DNA of 64,000 nt from Pseudomonadota bacterium (GCA_029782295.1 JAKOVB010000053.1:85632-149631), one strand, 5' to 3'; positions 9,390 through 18,775 are shown, counted from the stretch's first letter. Translations and numbers: made by a program. The notes: generated from the sequence alone by a model not told the origin.

Positions 9390-10405
9390 CGCACGACTCC
9401 TCTCCGTACCCGTGGATCAGCCCAGGCGTAGGCGATGTCTGCCAGCAGGTTGCCGATCAGGGTCAGTGCCGCGCCGATCGTCAGAATGCCCATGATGACG
9501 GGGAAGTCACGCATCATCACGGCATCGTAGAACAACTTGCCCATGCCGGGGATGGCAAACAGGGTTTCGGCGATCACCGATCCGCCGATCAGGCCAGGAA
9601 TCGACAGGCCCATGATGGTGATGAGCGGAAGCAGCGCATTGCGCAAGGCGTGGCGCCTGATCACGACATCCTCGGCCAGTCCCTTGGCGCGGGCGGTGGT
9701 GATGTAATCCTGATGCAGGACATCGAGCATGCCGTTCTTGACGAACAGGGTAATGCCGGCCAGTCCCGTCAGTGAAGGGATGACAATCGGCAGGAACAGG
9801 TGGCGAGTGGTGTCATAGATCTTGTCCCAAGTGCTGAAGGATTGGTAGTTGATGCTGTGGATGCCTGAAATCGGGAAGATGTTGTAGACCACGCCCAGCC
9901 AGTACATCAGCAGGAGCGAAAGCCAGAAGCCCGGTATCGAAAAGCCGACGAAATTGAACACGGTAATCGCCCGATCCTGCCACTGGTGATGTTTTCGGGC
10001 AGCGATCATCCCGAGGGGGATCGCCAGCAGCATCGTCAATATCAAGCTGATCACGTTGATCAACAGGGTGATCGGCAAAGCCTCCTGAATCATGCCTTTG
10101 GTGACGTTGCCTTTCTCATCCTTCTTTTCCCAAAGGACCGGGCGCTGGTGGCCGGCAAAGGACTCGCCGAAATCCAGGGTGGCCATGCGTTTGAGCCAGA
10201 GACCGTATTGCACCATCAGAGGCTCGTCGAGGTGGTACAGTTTGCGCAGCTTCTGCCGCGACTCTTCACTGGCCTTGGGGTTGAACCCGGCTTCAGTCGT
10301 GGTGATGTCGCCCGGAGCAAGGTGCAGGATGAGGAAGGAAATCAGGCTGATGCCGATCAGCAGCGGCACCATCCAGAACAGGCGTTTGGCAAGGTACTGG
10401 ATCAT
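9386..10405 (-). CDS. peptide ABC transporter permease (DppB/OppB/YejB type)
   Basis: About 339 residues, an inner-membrane permease beginning MIQYLAKRLFWMVPLLIGISL, the usual OppB opening. An EAA loop (ARAKGLAEDVVIRRHALRN) is visible near the middle. I choose the ATG at 10405 because it overlaps the stop of the binding-protein gene (ATGA), implying translational coupling. A longer frame to 10450 would add an unconserved stretch inside the upstream gene. The insert of about 60 residues with charged segments after the first membrane helix (around KKDEKGNVTK) is like the YejB subgroup. Confidence 0.92.
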   Translation of the reverse strand: MIQYLAKRLFWMVPLLIGISLISFLILHLAPGDITTTEAGFNPKASEESRQKLRKLYHLDEPLMVQYGLWLKRMATLDFGESFAGHQRPVLWEKKDEKGNVTKGMIQEALPITLLINVISLILTMLLAIPLGMIAARKHHQWQDRAITVFNFVGFSIPGFWLSLLLMYWLGVVYNIFPISGIHSINYQSFSTWDKIYDTTRHLFLPIVIPSLTGLAGITLFVKNGMLDVLHQDYITTARAKGLAEDVVIRRHALRNALLPLITIMGLSIPGLIGGSVIAETLFAIPGMGKLFYDAVMMRDFPVIMGILTIGAALTLIGNLLADIAYAWADPRVRRGVVR

Positions 10406-12036
10406 TTTTCGGCGATCTCCGTCCTGCGCAACGGTTCCGGGATGTACCACTCGTAGGCGTTGTGGCCGATACCGGCCGGTGGGGCGGGGTTGTCGATGCC
10501 TTTGACCCGTTTGTGGATGGCAGGCAGGCCATATCCGGCATACAGATAGACGATAGGGCTGTCCTCATAAAGCTGCTTCGAGAATGCGTGGTAGATCTTC
10601 ATGCGTTTGTCCGGGTTCAATTCGAGGCGGCCCTGCTCCAGCAGTCTGTCGACTTTGGGATTGCTGTAACCGATGAAGTTGAACTTGCCCGGGTCCTGCT
10701 GCGAGGAATGCCAGATGTTGAACTGGTCTGGTTCCTGCCCCAGGCTCCAGCCCAGCACCACGACGTCGAAATCGCCGGTCTTGATGAAGCGGCCGATGAA
10801 GCTGGCCCATTCCAGCACGCGGATCCTGACGTCGATGCCGATCTCCTTGAGCCGACGCTGGATCAGCGTGGCGCTCATTTCCCGTTGCTTGTTCTGGTTG
10901 GTGAGGATCTCGAAGGACAGCGGCTTGCCATCACGGTCCAGGATGCCGTCACCGTCGTGGTCCTCGAATCCTGCTTCCTTTAGTAACTGGCGTGCCCTGG
11001 CCGGATCGTAAGGATAGGGCTTGAGATCGGGGTTGCTCCAGCGCGTGCCTGGCTTGTAGGGCGAGGCGATGGGTTCACCAAGGCCCAGCAGGACCCCGTC
11101 GATCAGTTCCTGCTTGTCGATGGCGTAGTTGATGGCGAGGCGCACGCGGCGGTCATCCCAGGGTTTGTGCTTGAGGTTGAAACCGAGGTAGGTGTAGGCG
11201 TTGCCGAGTTCCTTGTACTGTGCGATCTTGCGCGTGAGCTCCGGACGTGCCGGGAAAATGCGGGCGTACTGGATGGGGCTGAGGCCCATGGTGTCGATAT
11301 TGTCAGCCATCAGTTCCAGGAACTGGGAGGCAGGGTCAGGGATGAAGCGAGACACCAGACGGTCGATGCGCGGCTGGCCCTGCGTGGCATTTGGGTTGCG
11401 CTTGAGGGAGATGCGCTCCCCGTTCTTCCATTCGTCCAGCTGATAGTAGTTGCTGCCGATGGGGTGGCGTGCGAACGGGGTGGTATTGATGTCCTGGCCT
11501 TCCAGCAGGTGCCGGGGCAGGATGTGCAAGCCGGCCCAGGAATCCAGCGCAGGAGCGTAAGGTTGGGCGTAGGTCACGCGGAAGGTCAGCGGATCCGGGG
11601 CTTCTGCCCTGATGACCAGCTTGTAGTCTGCGCCGTAAGGGGTGCGGGTATTGTCGTCGGTGACCAGCTTCCAGGTAAACAGCACGTCATCGCTGGTCAG
11701 CGGTTTGCCATCGGACCATTTCATGCCGGGCTTGAGGTGGAAGGTCAGGGTCTTCTGGTCCCTGGACACCTCCCAGGACTTCGCGAGTTCCCCTTCCAGC
11801 TCCAGATTTTTGTCATATTTGAGCAGACTGTTGAACAGGTTGGCGGCGATGGCGGAAGCGGCGGATTCCCCCGCCAGCATGGCAATCAGGCCACTGGGTT
11901 CGCCGCTCATGGCATCGACCAGTGTACCGCCCTGGGTGGGGGGGTAAGGTTTGTCCAGGTCTGCGGTCTGGTCGTGCGCGGGCTGCCCACAGGCTGCCAG
12001 CAGCAGGCATGCTGCCAGAAGTAGTTTATGCGGCAT
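10402..12036 (-). CDS. peptide ABC transporter substrate-binding lipoprotein (SBP family 5)
   Basis: About 544 residues. The start at 12036 gives a classic lipoprotein signal (MPHKLLLAACLLLAACGQ, lipobox LAAC), so the protein should be anchored in the periplasmic face of a membrane. Family 5 signatures include LAKSWEVSRDQKTLTFHLKP and KWSDGKPLTSDDVLFTWK (read separately), as in DppA/OppA/YejA. The chosen start overlaps the mltD stop by 11 bases, which explains the lack of an independent leader. Together with the two permeases downstream it forms an importer for peptides, possibly murein peptides given the neighbouring MltD (inference). Confidence 0.92.
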   Translation of the reverse strand: MPHKLLLAACLLLAACGQPAHDQTADLDKPYPPTQGGTLVDAMSGEPSGLIAMLAGESAASAIAANLFNSLLKYDKNLELEGELAKSWEVSRDQKTLTFHLKPGMKWSDGKPLTSDDVLFTWKLVTDDNTRTPYGADYKLVIRAEAPDPLTFRVTYAQPYAPALDSWAGLHILPRHLLEGQDINTTPFARHPIGSNYYQLDEWKNGERISLKRNPNATQGQPRIDRLVSRFIPDPASQFLELMADNIDTMGLSPIQYARIFPARPELTRKIAQYKELGNAYTYLGFNLKHKPWDDRRVRLAINYAIDKQELIDGVLLGLGEPIASPYKPGTRWSNPDLKPYPYDPARARQLLKEAGFEDHDGDGILDRDGKPLSFEILTNQNKQREMSATLIQRRLKEIGIDVRIRVLEWASFIGRFIKTGDFDVVVLGWSLGQEPDQFNIWHSSQQDPGKFNFIGYSNPKVDRLLEQGRLELNPDKRMKIYHAFSKQLYEDSPIVYLYAGYGLPAIHKRVKGIDNPAPPAGIGHNAYEWYIPEPLRRTEIAEK

Positions 12037-13654
12037 CGGGTTTGTAAATGATGAGCTTGTGTCCCGGTATGAGCTTGCCGCCACTCAATTTGTTCCAGCG
12101 CTGGATGTCATTCTTGTCGACATCGAACTTTCTGGCGATGCTTGCCAGCGTGTCGCCGCGGTGGATCAGGTAGAGCATTTTGGCCGGCTTGCCCTTGGCG
12201 GACTTGGTCGCAGATTCGGTTCTGTGATTCGGTTTTGCCGGTTTGGCAGGCGAGGCCGCTTGTACCATGAGGGTCTGGCCGTTCTTGAGTTTTGCACTCT
12301 TGAGATGGTTTATCGCCATCAGTTGTTTGGCCGTCAGCCCGTATTTGTGGGCAATGGTGTTGATGTTTTCACCTTTGCCGACGGTGTGGTGCCGCGCCGG
12401 CACTGGTTTGTCGTCCTTTTCTTCCGGCTTGGGCGGTGCAGCAAGTTCTTCGGTCGGAATTTCTGCCGGGGCTGATTCGTTCTGTGCCGGAACTAGGAGC
12501 GGGCGGCCCGGGCTGAGCTTGCCTTTGCCGCCGATGTCGTTGACGTCGCGCAGTTCGGCAACGCTGACGCCAAACTTCCTGGCCACGTTATCGATCCGTT
12601 CGCCGCGTTTTGCGTAATAGGTTTGCCAGCTGACCAGCGGTTTGTCGTAATTGGCGAGATTGGCGGCGAATTCATTGTCCTTGCCGATGGGCAGGAGAAT
12701 TTCATGCGTGCCGCCAGTAGAAGTCATGACTGGTCGATTGTACTCAGGGTTGAGTGACAAGAATTCATCGAGTGAAACCCCTGCCAGCTTGGCCGCCAGC
12801 TTGGTGTCGATCTGCTTGGGTGCGGCGACCTGGGTGAAGTAGGGTTGGTTGGCGATCGGTTGGATGTCCAGGCCGTATTGCTGGGGGTTGGTGACGATGT
12901 TCTTCACCGCCTGCAGTTTGGGAACGTAGTTCCTGGTTTCCGGAGGCAGGTTCAGACTCTGGTAATCCGTCGGCAGCCCTTTTTTTCGATTGCGCTCGAT
13001 AGCGCGCATGACGGTGCCTTCGCCGGCATTGTAGGCGGCCAGTGCGAGCTCCCAGCTGCCGAACATGACATGCAGTCGCTGCAGGTAGTTAAGTGCTGCA
13101 TCTGTCGCGGCGGTCACGTCACGGCGGTTGTCTACCCACCAGTTCTGTTTCAAGCCGAAGTTCTTGCCGGTGGAGGGAATGAACTGCCAGATGCCTGAGG
13201 CGCGGCTGGTGGAATAGGCTTGGGGGTTGAAGGCGCTTTCTACCATGGGGAGCAGGGCGATTTCGGTCGGCATGCCGCGTTTCTGGACTTCCTCGACGAT
13301 GTGGTACAGGTACCTCTGACTGCGGCTGATCATCCGTTTGACATAGTCAGGACGCGCGGCGTACCACGATTCGTGGGTGGCGGTCATGGGGGAGTCCAGT
13401 TCGGGCATGGCATAACCGTTCTTGATGCGTTGCCACAGGCTGTTCGTGTCCACCGCGGCATTTTCTCCCATCATTGGCTGGCCGTTCAGCTCGGGAATGG
13501 GTTGCAGTGCGTCAAGGGGCGGTTGGGAAGTGTTGCCGGATTCGCTGTCGTTGATGTAGGTAATTTCATCGCCCGTGGCGTTCGTGTCGGCGTAGGCGGG
13601 GGTAACGAAGGAGAGGGCGAGGATGACCAGTGTTAGCAGATGTTTTGAAGCCAT
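12026..13654 (-). CDS. mltD: membrane-bound lytic murein transglycosylase D
   Basis: 542 residues that cleave the glycan strand of peptidoglycan to anhydro-muropeptides. After a signal peptide (LVILALSFVTPAYA) the SLT domain spans about residues 110-230, with the catalytic Glu in ALLPMVESAFNPQAYS and the GIWQFIPSTGKNFGL and LAAYNAGEGTV motifs. Three LysM domains follow (about 335-385, 415-460 and 490-540). No lipobox cysteine is obvious, so 'membrane-bound' rests on the family name. It is first in the unit with the peptide importer. Confidence 0.94.
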   Translation of the reverse strand: MASKHLLTLVILALSFVTPAYADTNATGDEITYINDSESGNTSQPPLDALQPIPELNGQPMMGENAAVDTNSLWQRIKNGYAMPELDSPMTATHESWYAARPDYVKRMISRSQRYLYHIVEEVQKRGMPTEIALLPMVESAFNPQAYSTSRASGIWQFIPSTGKNFGLKQNWWVDNRRDVTAATDAALNYLQRLHVMFGSWELALAAYNAGEGTVMRAIERNRKKGLPTDYQSLNLPPETRNYVPKLQAVKNIVTNPQQYGLDIQPIANQPYFTQVAAPKQIDTKLAAKLAGVSLDEFLSLNPEYNRPVMTSTGGTHEILLPIGKDNEFAANLANYDKPLVSWQTYYAKRGERIDNVARKFGVSVAELRDVNDIGGKGKLSPGRPLLVPAQNESAPAEIPTEELAAPPKPEEKDDKPVPARHHTVGKGENINTIAHKYGLTAKQLMAINHLKSAKLKNGQTLMVQAASPAKPAKPNHRTESATKSAKGKPAKMLYLIHRGDTLASIARKFDVDKNDIQRWNKLSGGKLIPGHKLIIYKPDAA

Positions 13655-13689
13655 TAATGCATATCTCTGGTAGCCAAAAAGTTGGTTGG

Positions 13690-13719
13690 ATGTTACTCGC
13701 CAGCGGATGGTTCCGTCAA
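13690..13719 (-). promoter_or_regulatory. mltD: candidate sigma70 promoter of mltD-opp-fabI
   Basis: On the minus strand TTGACG (13714-13719) and TAACAT (13690-13695) are 18 bases apart, placing transcription start about 30 bases before the mltD ATG. The 38 bases upstream (13720-13757) are extremely A+T-rich and could act as an UP element. The -10 match is only 4 of 6. Confidence 0.5.
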
Positions 13720-13757
13720 GTATTAAATTACATTAACATTATTTAATAATAAATTGA

Positions 13758-14504
13758 TTAAAAAGAGTTTCTTAATGTTCTTGCTGTGCAAAAAGCAGAG
13801 ATCGGGTTGTGCTGCTCCAGCGCGGTTTGAAGCGCAGGGGTATGACAGCGCAGGAAGGGGTTGGTCTCCAGTTCGAGCGCAATGGTCGAAGGCAGCGTAG
13901 GTAGATTCTTCGACCGCAGGCGATCGGTTTCTGCGGCGCGGACCTGCAGGGTCGGATTGTCCGGTTCAAGTGTCAAAGCGAAGCGGATATTGTGCTGGGT
14001 ATACTCATGGGTGCAATAGACCCGTGTTTCCGGAGGTAATGCGGCCAGTCTTTGCAGGGAATGATATAGCTGCTCGCATGTCCCGGTGAACAATCGTCCA
14101 CAGCCGCAACCGAACAGGGTGTCGCCACAGAATAGGGAATTTGCGCCATAATAAACCACGTGACCGAGCGTGTGGCCGGGCGTTTCCATTACCATCAAAT
14201 CCAGGTTCAACTGCGGGAACGCGATGCGGTCGCCTTCCCTGACAGCCCGGTGCGGAAAGGCGTAGTTTTCCCCAGCTGAGGCGTAAACCGTGGCCGGATA
14301 ACACTCAAGTAACTGCTGGACTCCGTCGACGTGGTCGGAGTGATGGTGCGTGATGAGGATGCCGTCCAGACTCAGGTTGCGAGACTTTAATGCCGCGATG
14401 ACGGGGGTCGCGTCGCCCGGGTCGACCACGACCGCGTGGTCATTGGACTGCAGCAACCAGATATAGTTATCCCGGAAAGCCGGGATGGGGAATACATCGA
14501 ACAT
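13758..14504 (-). CDS. gloB: hydroxyacylglutathione hydrolase (glyoxalase II)
   Basis: 248 residues, a metallo-beta-lactamase-fold enzyme that hydrolyses S-lactoylglutathione in methylglyoxal detoxification. The binuclear metal motif THHHSDHVDG, the downstream ligand region METPGHTLGHVVYYG and the FCGDTLFGCGCGRLF segment are all visible, and the C-terminal HIHDxC-like substrate domain follows. Start at 14504 ([18 protein letters not shown]) matches the family; a longer frame to 14825 would run across the divergent methyltransferase and is rejected. No ribosome site precedes the ATG. A TATGTT six bases upstream suggests a leaderless transcript. Confidence 0.95.
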   Translation of the reverse strand: MFDVFPIPAFRDNYIWLLQSNDHAVVVDPGDATPVIAALKSRNLSLDGILITHHHSDHVDGVQQLLECYPATVYASAGENYAFPHRAVREGDRIAFPQLNLDLMVMETPGHTLGHVVYYGANSLFCGDTLFGCGCGRLFTGTCEQLYHSLQRLAALPPETRVYCTHEYTQHNIRFALTLEPDNPTLQVRAAETDRLRSKNLPTLPSTIALELETNPFLRCHTPALQTALEQHNPISAFCTARTLRNSF

Positions 14505-15237
14505 GGACGCAACATACACCGAACAGGACTGGCTGCAAACCCCGCTCGGTGCATATCTGCTGGAGCAGGAGCAGGTCTTCTTCGATGCCACGGTTGCGGA
14601 CCTGTTCGGTTTCAATGCCCTGCAGCTGGGCATGCCTGAGACTGACCTGCTGCGCAACTGCCGTATTCCCTTCCGATTCAAGGCGGCTGGTAGCGGAATG
14701 ACCTCGCTTCGATGCGACAGCATCCAGTTGCCATTTGCGACCAACAGCATCGATCTTGTCGTCTTGCCGCATGTGCTGGAATTCTCGTCGAATCCGCACG
14801 ATACCCTGCGCGAAGCCGAGCGCATTCTCCTGCCGGAAGGTCATGTCGTCCTGAGCGGTTTTAACCCGATCAGCCTTTGGGGAGCCAGACGCCTGCTGGA
14901 TCGCGGGGGGGAATATCCATGGCGGGGGCGCTTTCTGACCCTGTCGAGACTCAAGGATTGGCTGGCGCTTCTGGGCTTCGAGGTGATGGGTGGGCGCATG
15001 GGCTGTTACGTGCCGCCTGTTCGCACGGAAATGTGGATACAGCGCAGCGAATTCATGGATCGGGCAGGGGATCGCTGGTGGCCGATGCTGGGCGGCGTCT
15101 ATTTCCTTGTTGCACGCAAGCGTGTGGCTGGCATGCGGCTGATCCGGCCAAGCTGGAACGGCACACGGATGGCGCAGGTCCTGATGCCCAAACCAACACA
15201 ACGAACGGAGTGCCAGAAGAACAACCATGAGCAATAA
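14503..15237 (+). CDS. class I SAM-dependent methyltransferase
   Basis: About 244 residues of the Methyltransf_11 type commonly found beside gloB and rnhA in proteobacteria. The motif IV/post I region [37 protein letters not shown] (read in two parts) is diagnostic. The glycine-rich SAM loop is poor at the N-terminus (residues 30-75), as in this subgroup. The start is either the ATG at 14503 ([10 protein letters not shown]) or the ATG at 14485; neither has a convincing ribosome site. With 14503 the start codon overlaps the divergent gloB start codon by two bases. The substrate is unknown. Confidence 0.82.
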   Translation: MDATYTEQDWLQTPLGAYLLEQEQVFFDATVADLFGFNALQLGMPETDLLRNCRIPFRFKAAGSGMTSLRCDSIQLPFATNSIDLVVLPHVLEFSSNPHDTLREAERILLPEGHVVLSGFNPISLWGARRLLDRGGEYPWRGRFLTLSRLKDWLALLGFEVMGGRMGCYVPPVRTEMWIQRSEFMDRAGDRWWPMLGGVYFLVARKRVAGMRLIRPSWNGTRMAQVLMPKPTQRTECQKNNHEQ

Positions 15238-15664
15238 AGTCGAGATTTATGCCGACGGTGCCTGCAAGGGTAACCCGGGGCGGGGAGGATGGGGCGCATG
15301 GCTGCGTTACGGCGAAAATGAAAAGGAACTATTCGGCGGAGAGCCGATGACCACCAACAATCGCATGGAACTGCTGGCGGTGATCCGCGCGCTGGAAGCG
15401 CTGACGCGTCGTTGCGAAGTGAGAGTGCATACCGATTCCACCTACGTTCACAAGGGCATCAGCGAATGGATCTCCAGCTGGAAGGCTCGTGGGTGGCGCA
15501 CGGCGGACAAGAAGCCGGTCAAGAACGATGACCTCTGGCGCCAACTCGACCAGTTGGCCCAACAGCATGACATCGAATGGATCTGGGTCAAGGGCCATGC
15601 GGGCAATGAGGGGAACGAGCGGGCGGATGCCTTGGCCAACCGTGGCGTGGAAACCCTGGGGTAG
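15227..15664 (+). CDS. rnhA: ribonuclease HI
   Basis: 145 residues; degrades the RNA strand of RNA-DNA hybrids such as R-loops and primers. The catalytic acidic residues are in [17 protein letters not shown] (Asp), RMELLAVI (Glu), VHTDSTYV (Asp) and [10 protein letters not shown] (Asp), matching E. coli RNase HI (155 residues). The start overlaps the methyltransferase 3' end by 11 bases, so the two are co-translated. It lies upstream of dnaQ, the usual neighbour, but two extra genes intervene here. Confidence 0.97.
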   Translation: MSNKVEIYADGACKGNPGRGGWGAWLRYGENEKELFGGEPMTTNNRMELLAVIRALEALTRRCEVRVHTDSTYVHKGISEWISSWKARGWRTADKKPVKNDDLWRQLDQLAQQHDIEWIWVKGHAGNEGNERADALANRGVETLG

Positions 15665-15787
15665 CCTGGACTGCCCTCGATAGACCTGCGATTCAGGTTG
15701 GGTTGGCGTCGGTCCAAGTTTGACCTTCGAATCGGTTCAGATTGACGTCATTGCAAGCTGGAATACTTGTGACGGAAGGGAGTCTCA

Positions 15788-16585
15788 ATGCGCTATATTC
15801 GTGAAGGTGACAAAGGCGACAATGTTCTCAGGCTCCAGCAGCGCCTGCAGGAACTTGGCTTCAGTCCCGGCGATCTCGATGGTGATTTCGGTCCTTCAAC
15901 CAAAGCAGCGCTCATGGCTTACCAGCAAAGCGAGGGGTTGCTGGTTGATGGGGTTGCCGGACCCCGAACCCAGACGGCCTTGGGGCTGACCGACAACCCT
16001 GCACTCGAATCCGTTATTGAGCAGGTAACGGTGACAGTCGTTTCCCGGATGTTCCCGGTGACCCCGACCGGAAATATCAAGAGGTACCTGCCGTATGTAC
16101 TGAATGGTCTTGAAGAGCGTGCGCTGCACGATAAGCCCATGGTGCTGATGGCATTGGCGACGATTCGGGCTGAAACAGAAGGCTTCGTCCCCATCGACGA
16201 AGGCCTTTCCAAATACAATACCTCACCTAACGGCCATCCTTTCGACCTCTATGATTATCGCCGGGATATCGGCAATCGTGGGCCAGATGATGGCGCACGT
16301 TATAAGGGTCGAGGATTCATTCAGCTCACCGGACGAGATAATTATCGCAGGCACGGCGAGGCCATCGGGCTTGGAACCCGTTTGCTGGATAGCCCCGAAC
16401 TGGCCAATGAACCAACGATTGCTGCCAATCTGCTGGCAAGTTTCCTGGCCGACAAGGAAAGGGCTATCAAGGAGGCGCTGAATGGCGGGTATCTCTCCCT
16501 TGCCCGCAGGCTCGTCAACGGAGGCAGTCACGGATTTTCCAATTTCGAGGATGCATATCGTATCGGTGATGGGTTGATCACATAA
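15788..16585 (+). CDS. peptidoglycan-binding / GH19-like (chitinase-lysozyme) lytic enzyme
   Basis: 265 residues. Residues 1-66 form a PG_binding_1 domain (REGDKGDNVLRLQQRLQEL, GDFGPSTKAAL). Residues about 85-260 resemble GH19 chitinase/endolysin cores: MALATIRAETEGFVPIDEG with candidate catalytic Glu129, and YKGRGFIQLTGRDNYRRHG. It lacks a signal peptide and membrane helix, as endolysins and some secreted effectors do. A good GGAAGGGAG site precedes the ATG. It stands with the next gene between rnhA and dnaQ, which are usually adjacent, so it is probably an insertion. Its role (phage remnant, autolysin or effector) cannot be told from sequence. Confidence 0.75.
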   Translation: MRYIREGDKGDNVLRLQQRLQELGFSPGDLDGDFGPSTKAALMAYQQSEGLLVDGVAGPRTQTALGLTDNPALESVIEQVTVTVVSRMFPVTPTGNIKRYLPYVLNGLEERALHDKPMVLMALATIRAETEGFVPIDEGLSKYNTSPNGHPFDLYDYRRDIGNRGPDDGARYKGRGFIQLTGRDNYRRHGEAIGLGTRLLDSPELANEPTIAANLLASFLADKERAIKEALNGGYLSLARRLVNGGSHGFSNFEDAYRIGDGLIT

Positions 16586-16882
16586 TCTTCTCGCAAGAGG
16601 ATTTCATCGCATTTGCTCCAGCATCCGCAGCCAGCGGTGATTTCGTCCATACGGAATCAACCTGTCCCCCGATAGCCACGTTACTTTTGGTTTTTAGCGC
16701 GCACGTTTACACAAGTCATTTAAGACTGCCAAAGAGGTTCTATCAATAATCTTCCTGCCCCCGGTGATTTCCCCAAAACATCTAAATAACCGACCGGAAA
16801 GAAAGTTATTTACTTAATGACTTATCGGTAATATGATGGTGTTGTTGTTAACTGATTGATTGTGCGTATTGACGGGGGGTGT
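16586..16882 (+). other. 297-base A+T-rich intergenic stretch with a candidate promoter
   Basis: No credible coding frame or RNA gene was seen here. The right half is markedly A+T-rich. TTTACT (16809-16814) and TATGAT (16832-16837) are 17 bases apart and could serve the retropepsin-like gene, whose ATG (16883) follows a GGGGGTGT site. The rest shows no repeat or terminator that I can support. Confidence 0.45.
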
Positions 16883-17455
16883 ATGAGCAAACTAATAGTC
16901 GCGATGATTGCCGGATTGTTGATGTCGATCATGAGCCACACTGCTTATAGTGCTGTATTTCGATGTGCAGACGAGAAGGGGGCGGTCACCTATACGGACC
17001 GTCGATGTGCAGGCAATGTCGATGCCAATGTCAATTCCTCAACTGGTGCGCAACGCGGTAAGACTCCATTCCACAATGCGGAAAACAATCATCAGTGGAT
17101 CGAGGCAATTCGCAGTCCCAGCGGAGTCTATTACGTCGATGGAGTTGTCTCCGGTAATAAAACCACTTTTCAGGTCGATACAGGTTCGACCATGACTACG
17201 CTTCCAAAAAGCATGTCCGAATTGGTCAGGAATTGCCGTCCCAACATGTTTCATACGGCACTTGGGGACGTTGCCGGATGCATCGGGCGCATCGATGTGA
17301 TCGAACTCGGACAGATCAGATTCCAGAATGTCGAAGTCGCACTGCTTCCGGATCTGAAAACGCCACTTATGGGAATGGATCTGATCAACCGTTTCAATAT
17401 TCAACATTCTGGCAATGGCATGCGCCTGATTGCAAAGGGTACGGAATACAGATAG
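16883..17455 (+). CDS. DUF4124 plus retropepsin-like aspartic protease (clan AA), exported
   Basis: About 190 residues. A signal peptide (MSKLIVAMIAGLLMSIMSHTAYS) is followed by a short DUF4124-type motif (VFRCADEKGAVTYTDRRC), then a retropepsin-like domain with the catalytic FQVDTGSTMTTLP and a C-terminal PLMGMDLINRF segment typical of TIGR02281-like bacterial proteases. It should act in the periplasm, as a monomer that dimerises if active. The ATG at 16883 is preferred over an upstream TTG because it gives a clean signal peptide. The substrate is unknown. Confidence 0.82.
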   Translation: MSKLIVAMIAGLLMSIMSHTAYSAVFRCADEKGAVTYTDRRCAGNVDANVNSSTGAQRGKTPFHNAENNHQWIEAIRSPSGVYYVDGVVSGNKTTFQVDTGSTMTTLPKSMSELVRNCRPNMFHTALGDVAGCIGRIDVIELGQIRFQNVEVALLPDLKTPLMGMDLINRFNIQHSGNGMRLIAKGTEYR

Positions 17456-17625
17456 CCACGTTGCAAGGGTGTTATCGTGCCGGAGGGGTTGGTCAGCCAG
17501 CGTAACTGTGAGATATCCGATTTGCCTGGCAGGCGTAAACGGTGAAACTGGGTTAGTATTTGCGCTCGTTTAGCAATCTGTCAGCCAATGCTTGGGCGGA
17601 CAGATTGGATTCTGTCAGGAAATGT

Positions 17626-18342
17626 ATGCGTCAAATCTTTCTGGATACCGAAACTACAGGCCTGGATCCGGCCCAAGGACATCGTGTCATCGAAATCGCG
17701 GCGGTGGAAGTGATCAATCGTCGTCTGACCAAGAACCACTTTCACGTCTATCTGAATCCGGATCGCGACATCGATCCCGGTGCGCAGGAAGTGCACGGGA
17801 TCACGCTGGATTTTCTGCAGGACAAGCCGCGTTTTCCCGATGTGGTGGATGATTTCCTGGACTTTATCGCAGGGGGTGAGCTGATCATCCATAACGCCCC
17901 TTTCGACGTCGGATTCCTCGATCATGAGCTTGGCATGATCGGCAAGCCTGGCGTGCGGCAGTCGTGTGCGGGGGTTATCGATACGCTGCGTATGGCGAAG
18001 GAAATGCGTCCGGGGCAGCGCAACAATCTTGACGCGCTATGTCGCCATTTCGGCGTGGACAATTCCTCACGTACGTTGCACGGGGCCCTGCTGGATGCGG
18101 AATTGCTGGCGGATGTCTATCTGGCCATGACGCGCGGACAGGAAAGCCTGATAATCGAGATGGCGGAGCCGCAACGCGAGGCTGGCCAGCTGTCAGAAAT
18201 TGCTCGCAAAGGACCGCTCAAGGTGCTTGCGGCTGCAGGGGATGATCTATTGGCGCATCAGGAGTACCTGAAGGGGCTGGACAAGGCTGCTGGTGGTGCC
18301 TGCATGTGGAATCAACTGCAGGGTGATCCGCAGGCTAGCTGA
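17626..18342 (+). CDS. dnaQ: DNA polymerase III epsilon subunit (3'-5' proofreading exonuclease)
   Basis: 238 residues. Exo motifs of the DEDDh family are complete: Exo I FLDTETTGLD, Exo II HNAPFDVGFLDHEL and Exo III HGALLDAELLADVYLAM, whose His and Asp complete the site. A C-terminal tail follows that in DnaQ binds the polymerase alpha subunit. The ATG at 17626 follows AGGAAA and gives the usual N-terminus (MRQIFLDTET); the extra 22 residues from an upstream frame are not conserved. Its last eight bases overlap the convergent queD. Confidence 0.96.
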   Translation: MRQIFLDTETTGLDPAQGHRVIEIAAVEVINRRLTKNHFHVYLNPDRDIDPGAQEVHGITLDFLQDKPRFPDVVDDFLDFIAGGELIIHNAPFDVGFLDHELGMIGKPGVRQSCAGVIDTLRMAKEMRPGQRNNLDALCRHFGVDNSSRTLHGALLDAELLADVYLAMTRGQESLIIEMAEPQREAGQLSEIARKGPLKVLAAAGDDLLAHQEYLKGLDKAAGGACMWNQLQGDPQAS

Positions 18343-18775
18343 GAGCATCCGCCCAACTATTGGGCGTTTCGTAGAGGCGGACGCGTTCCAGCTTGAGGTG
18401 ATTGCCGTAGGTATCCCGATACAGGGCGTCCAGGATGCGGAAAGCTTCTGCGGCCATATTCTCGGCGGTCGGTATGCTTTCCATGACCACCGTCTTGTGG
18501 TCAGGAAGCGAGTTCAGAAACGCCAGCACTTCCGTATCTCCCTTGTAGACCAGGAATGCGTGGTCCCACACATCCACGACGGCCTTGCGGGCGATCGCCT
18601 TGACATCCGAGAAATCCATCACCATGCCATTGTCTGACGCGCCTTCCTGACGGATGATGTCACCGGACAGGGTGATCTCCATGGCGTAGCGGTGGCCGTG
18701 CAGATTGCGGCACTGGCTTTTGTGGCAAGGAATGCGGTGGCCGGAGTCGAATTCGAGGCGGGTTGTGATTTGCAT
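18335..18775 (-). CDS. queD: 6-carboxy-5,6,7,8-tetrahydropterin synthase (QueD / PTPS family)
   Basis: 146 residues; makes 6-carboxytetrahydropterin in queuosine synthesis. Zinc ligands are visible as His in FDSGHRI and HGHRYAMEI, with the catalytic CHKSQCRNLHGH region and the C-terminal VRLYETPNSWAD (ETPNSWA is typical). Other queuosine genes are not in the window. The ATG has no ribosome site, but a perfect extended -10 lies nine bases upstream, so the mRNA is probably leaderless. The 3' end overlaps dnaQ by eight bases, convergently. Confidence 0.93.
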   Translation of the reverse strand: MQITTRLEFDSGHRIPCHKSQCRNLHGHRYAMEITLSGDIIRQEGASDNGMVMDFSDVKAIARKAVVDVWDHAFLVYKGDTEVLAFLNSLPDHKTVVMESIPTAENMAAEAFRILDALYRDTYGNHLKLERVRLYETPNSWADALS

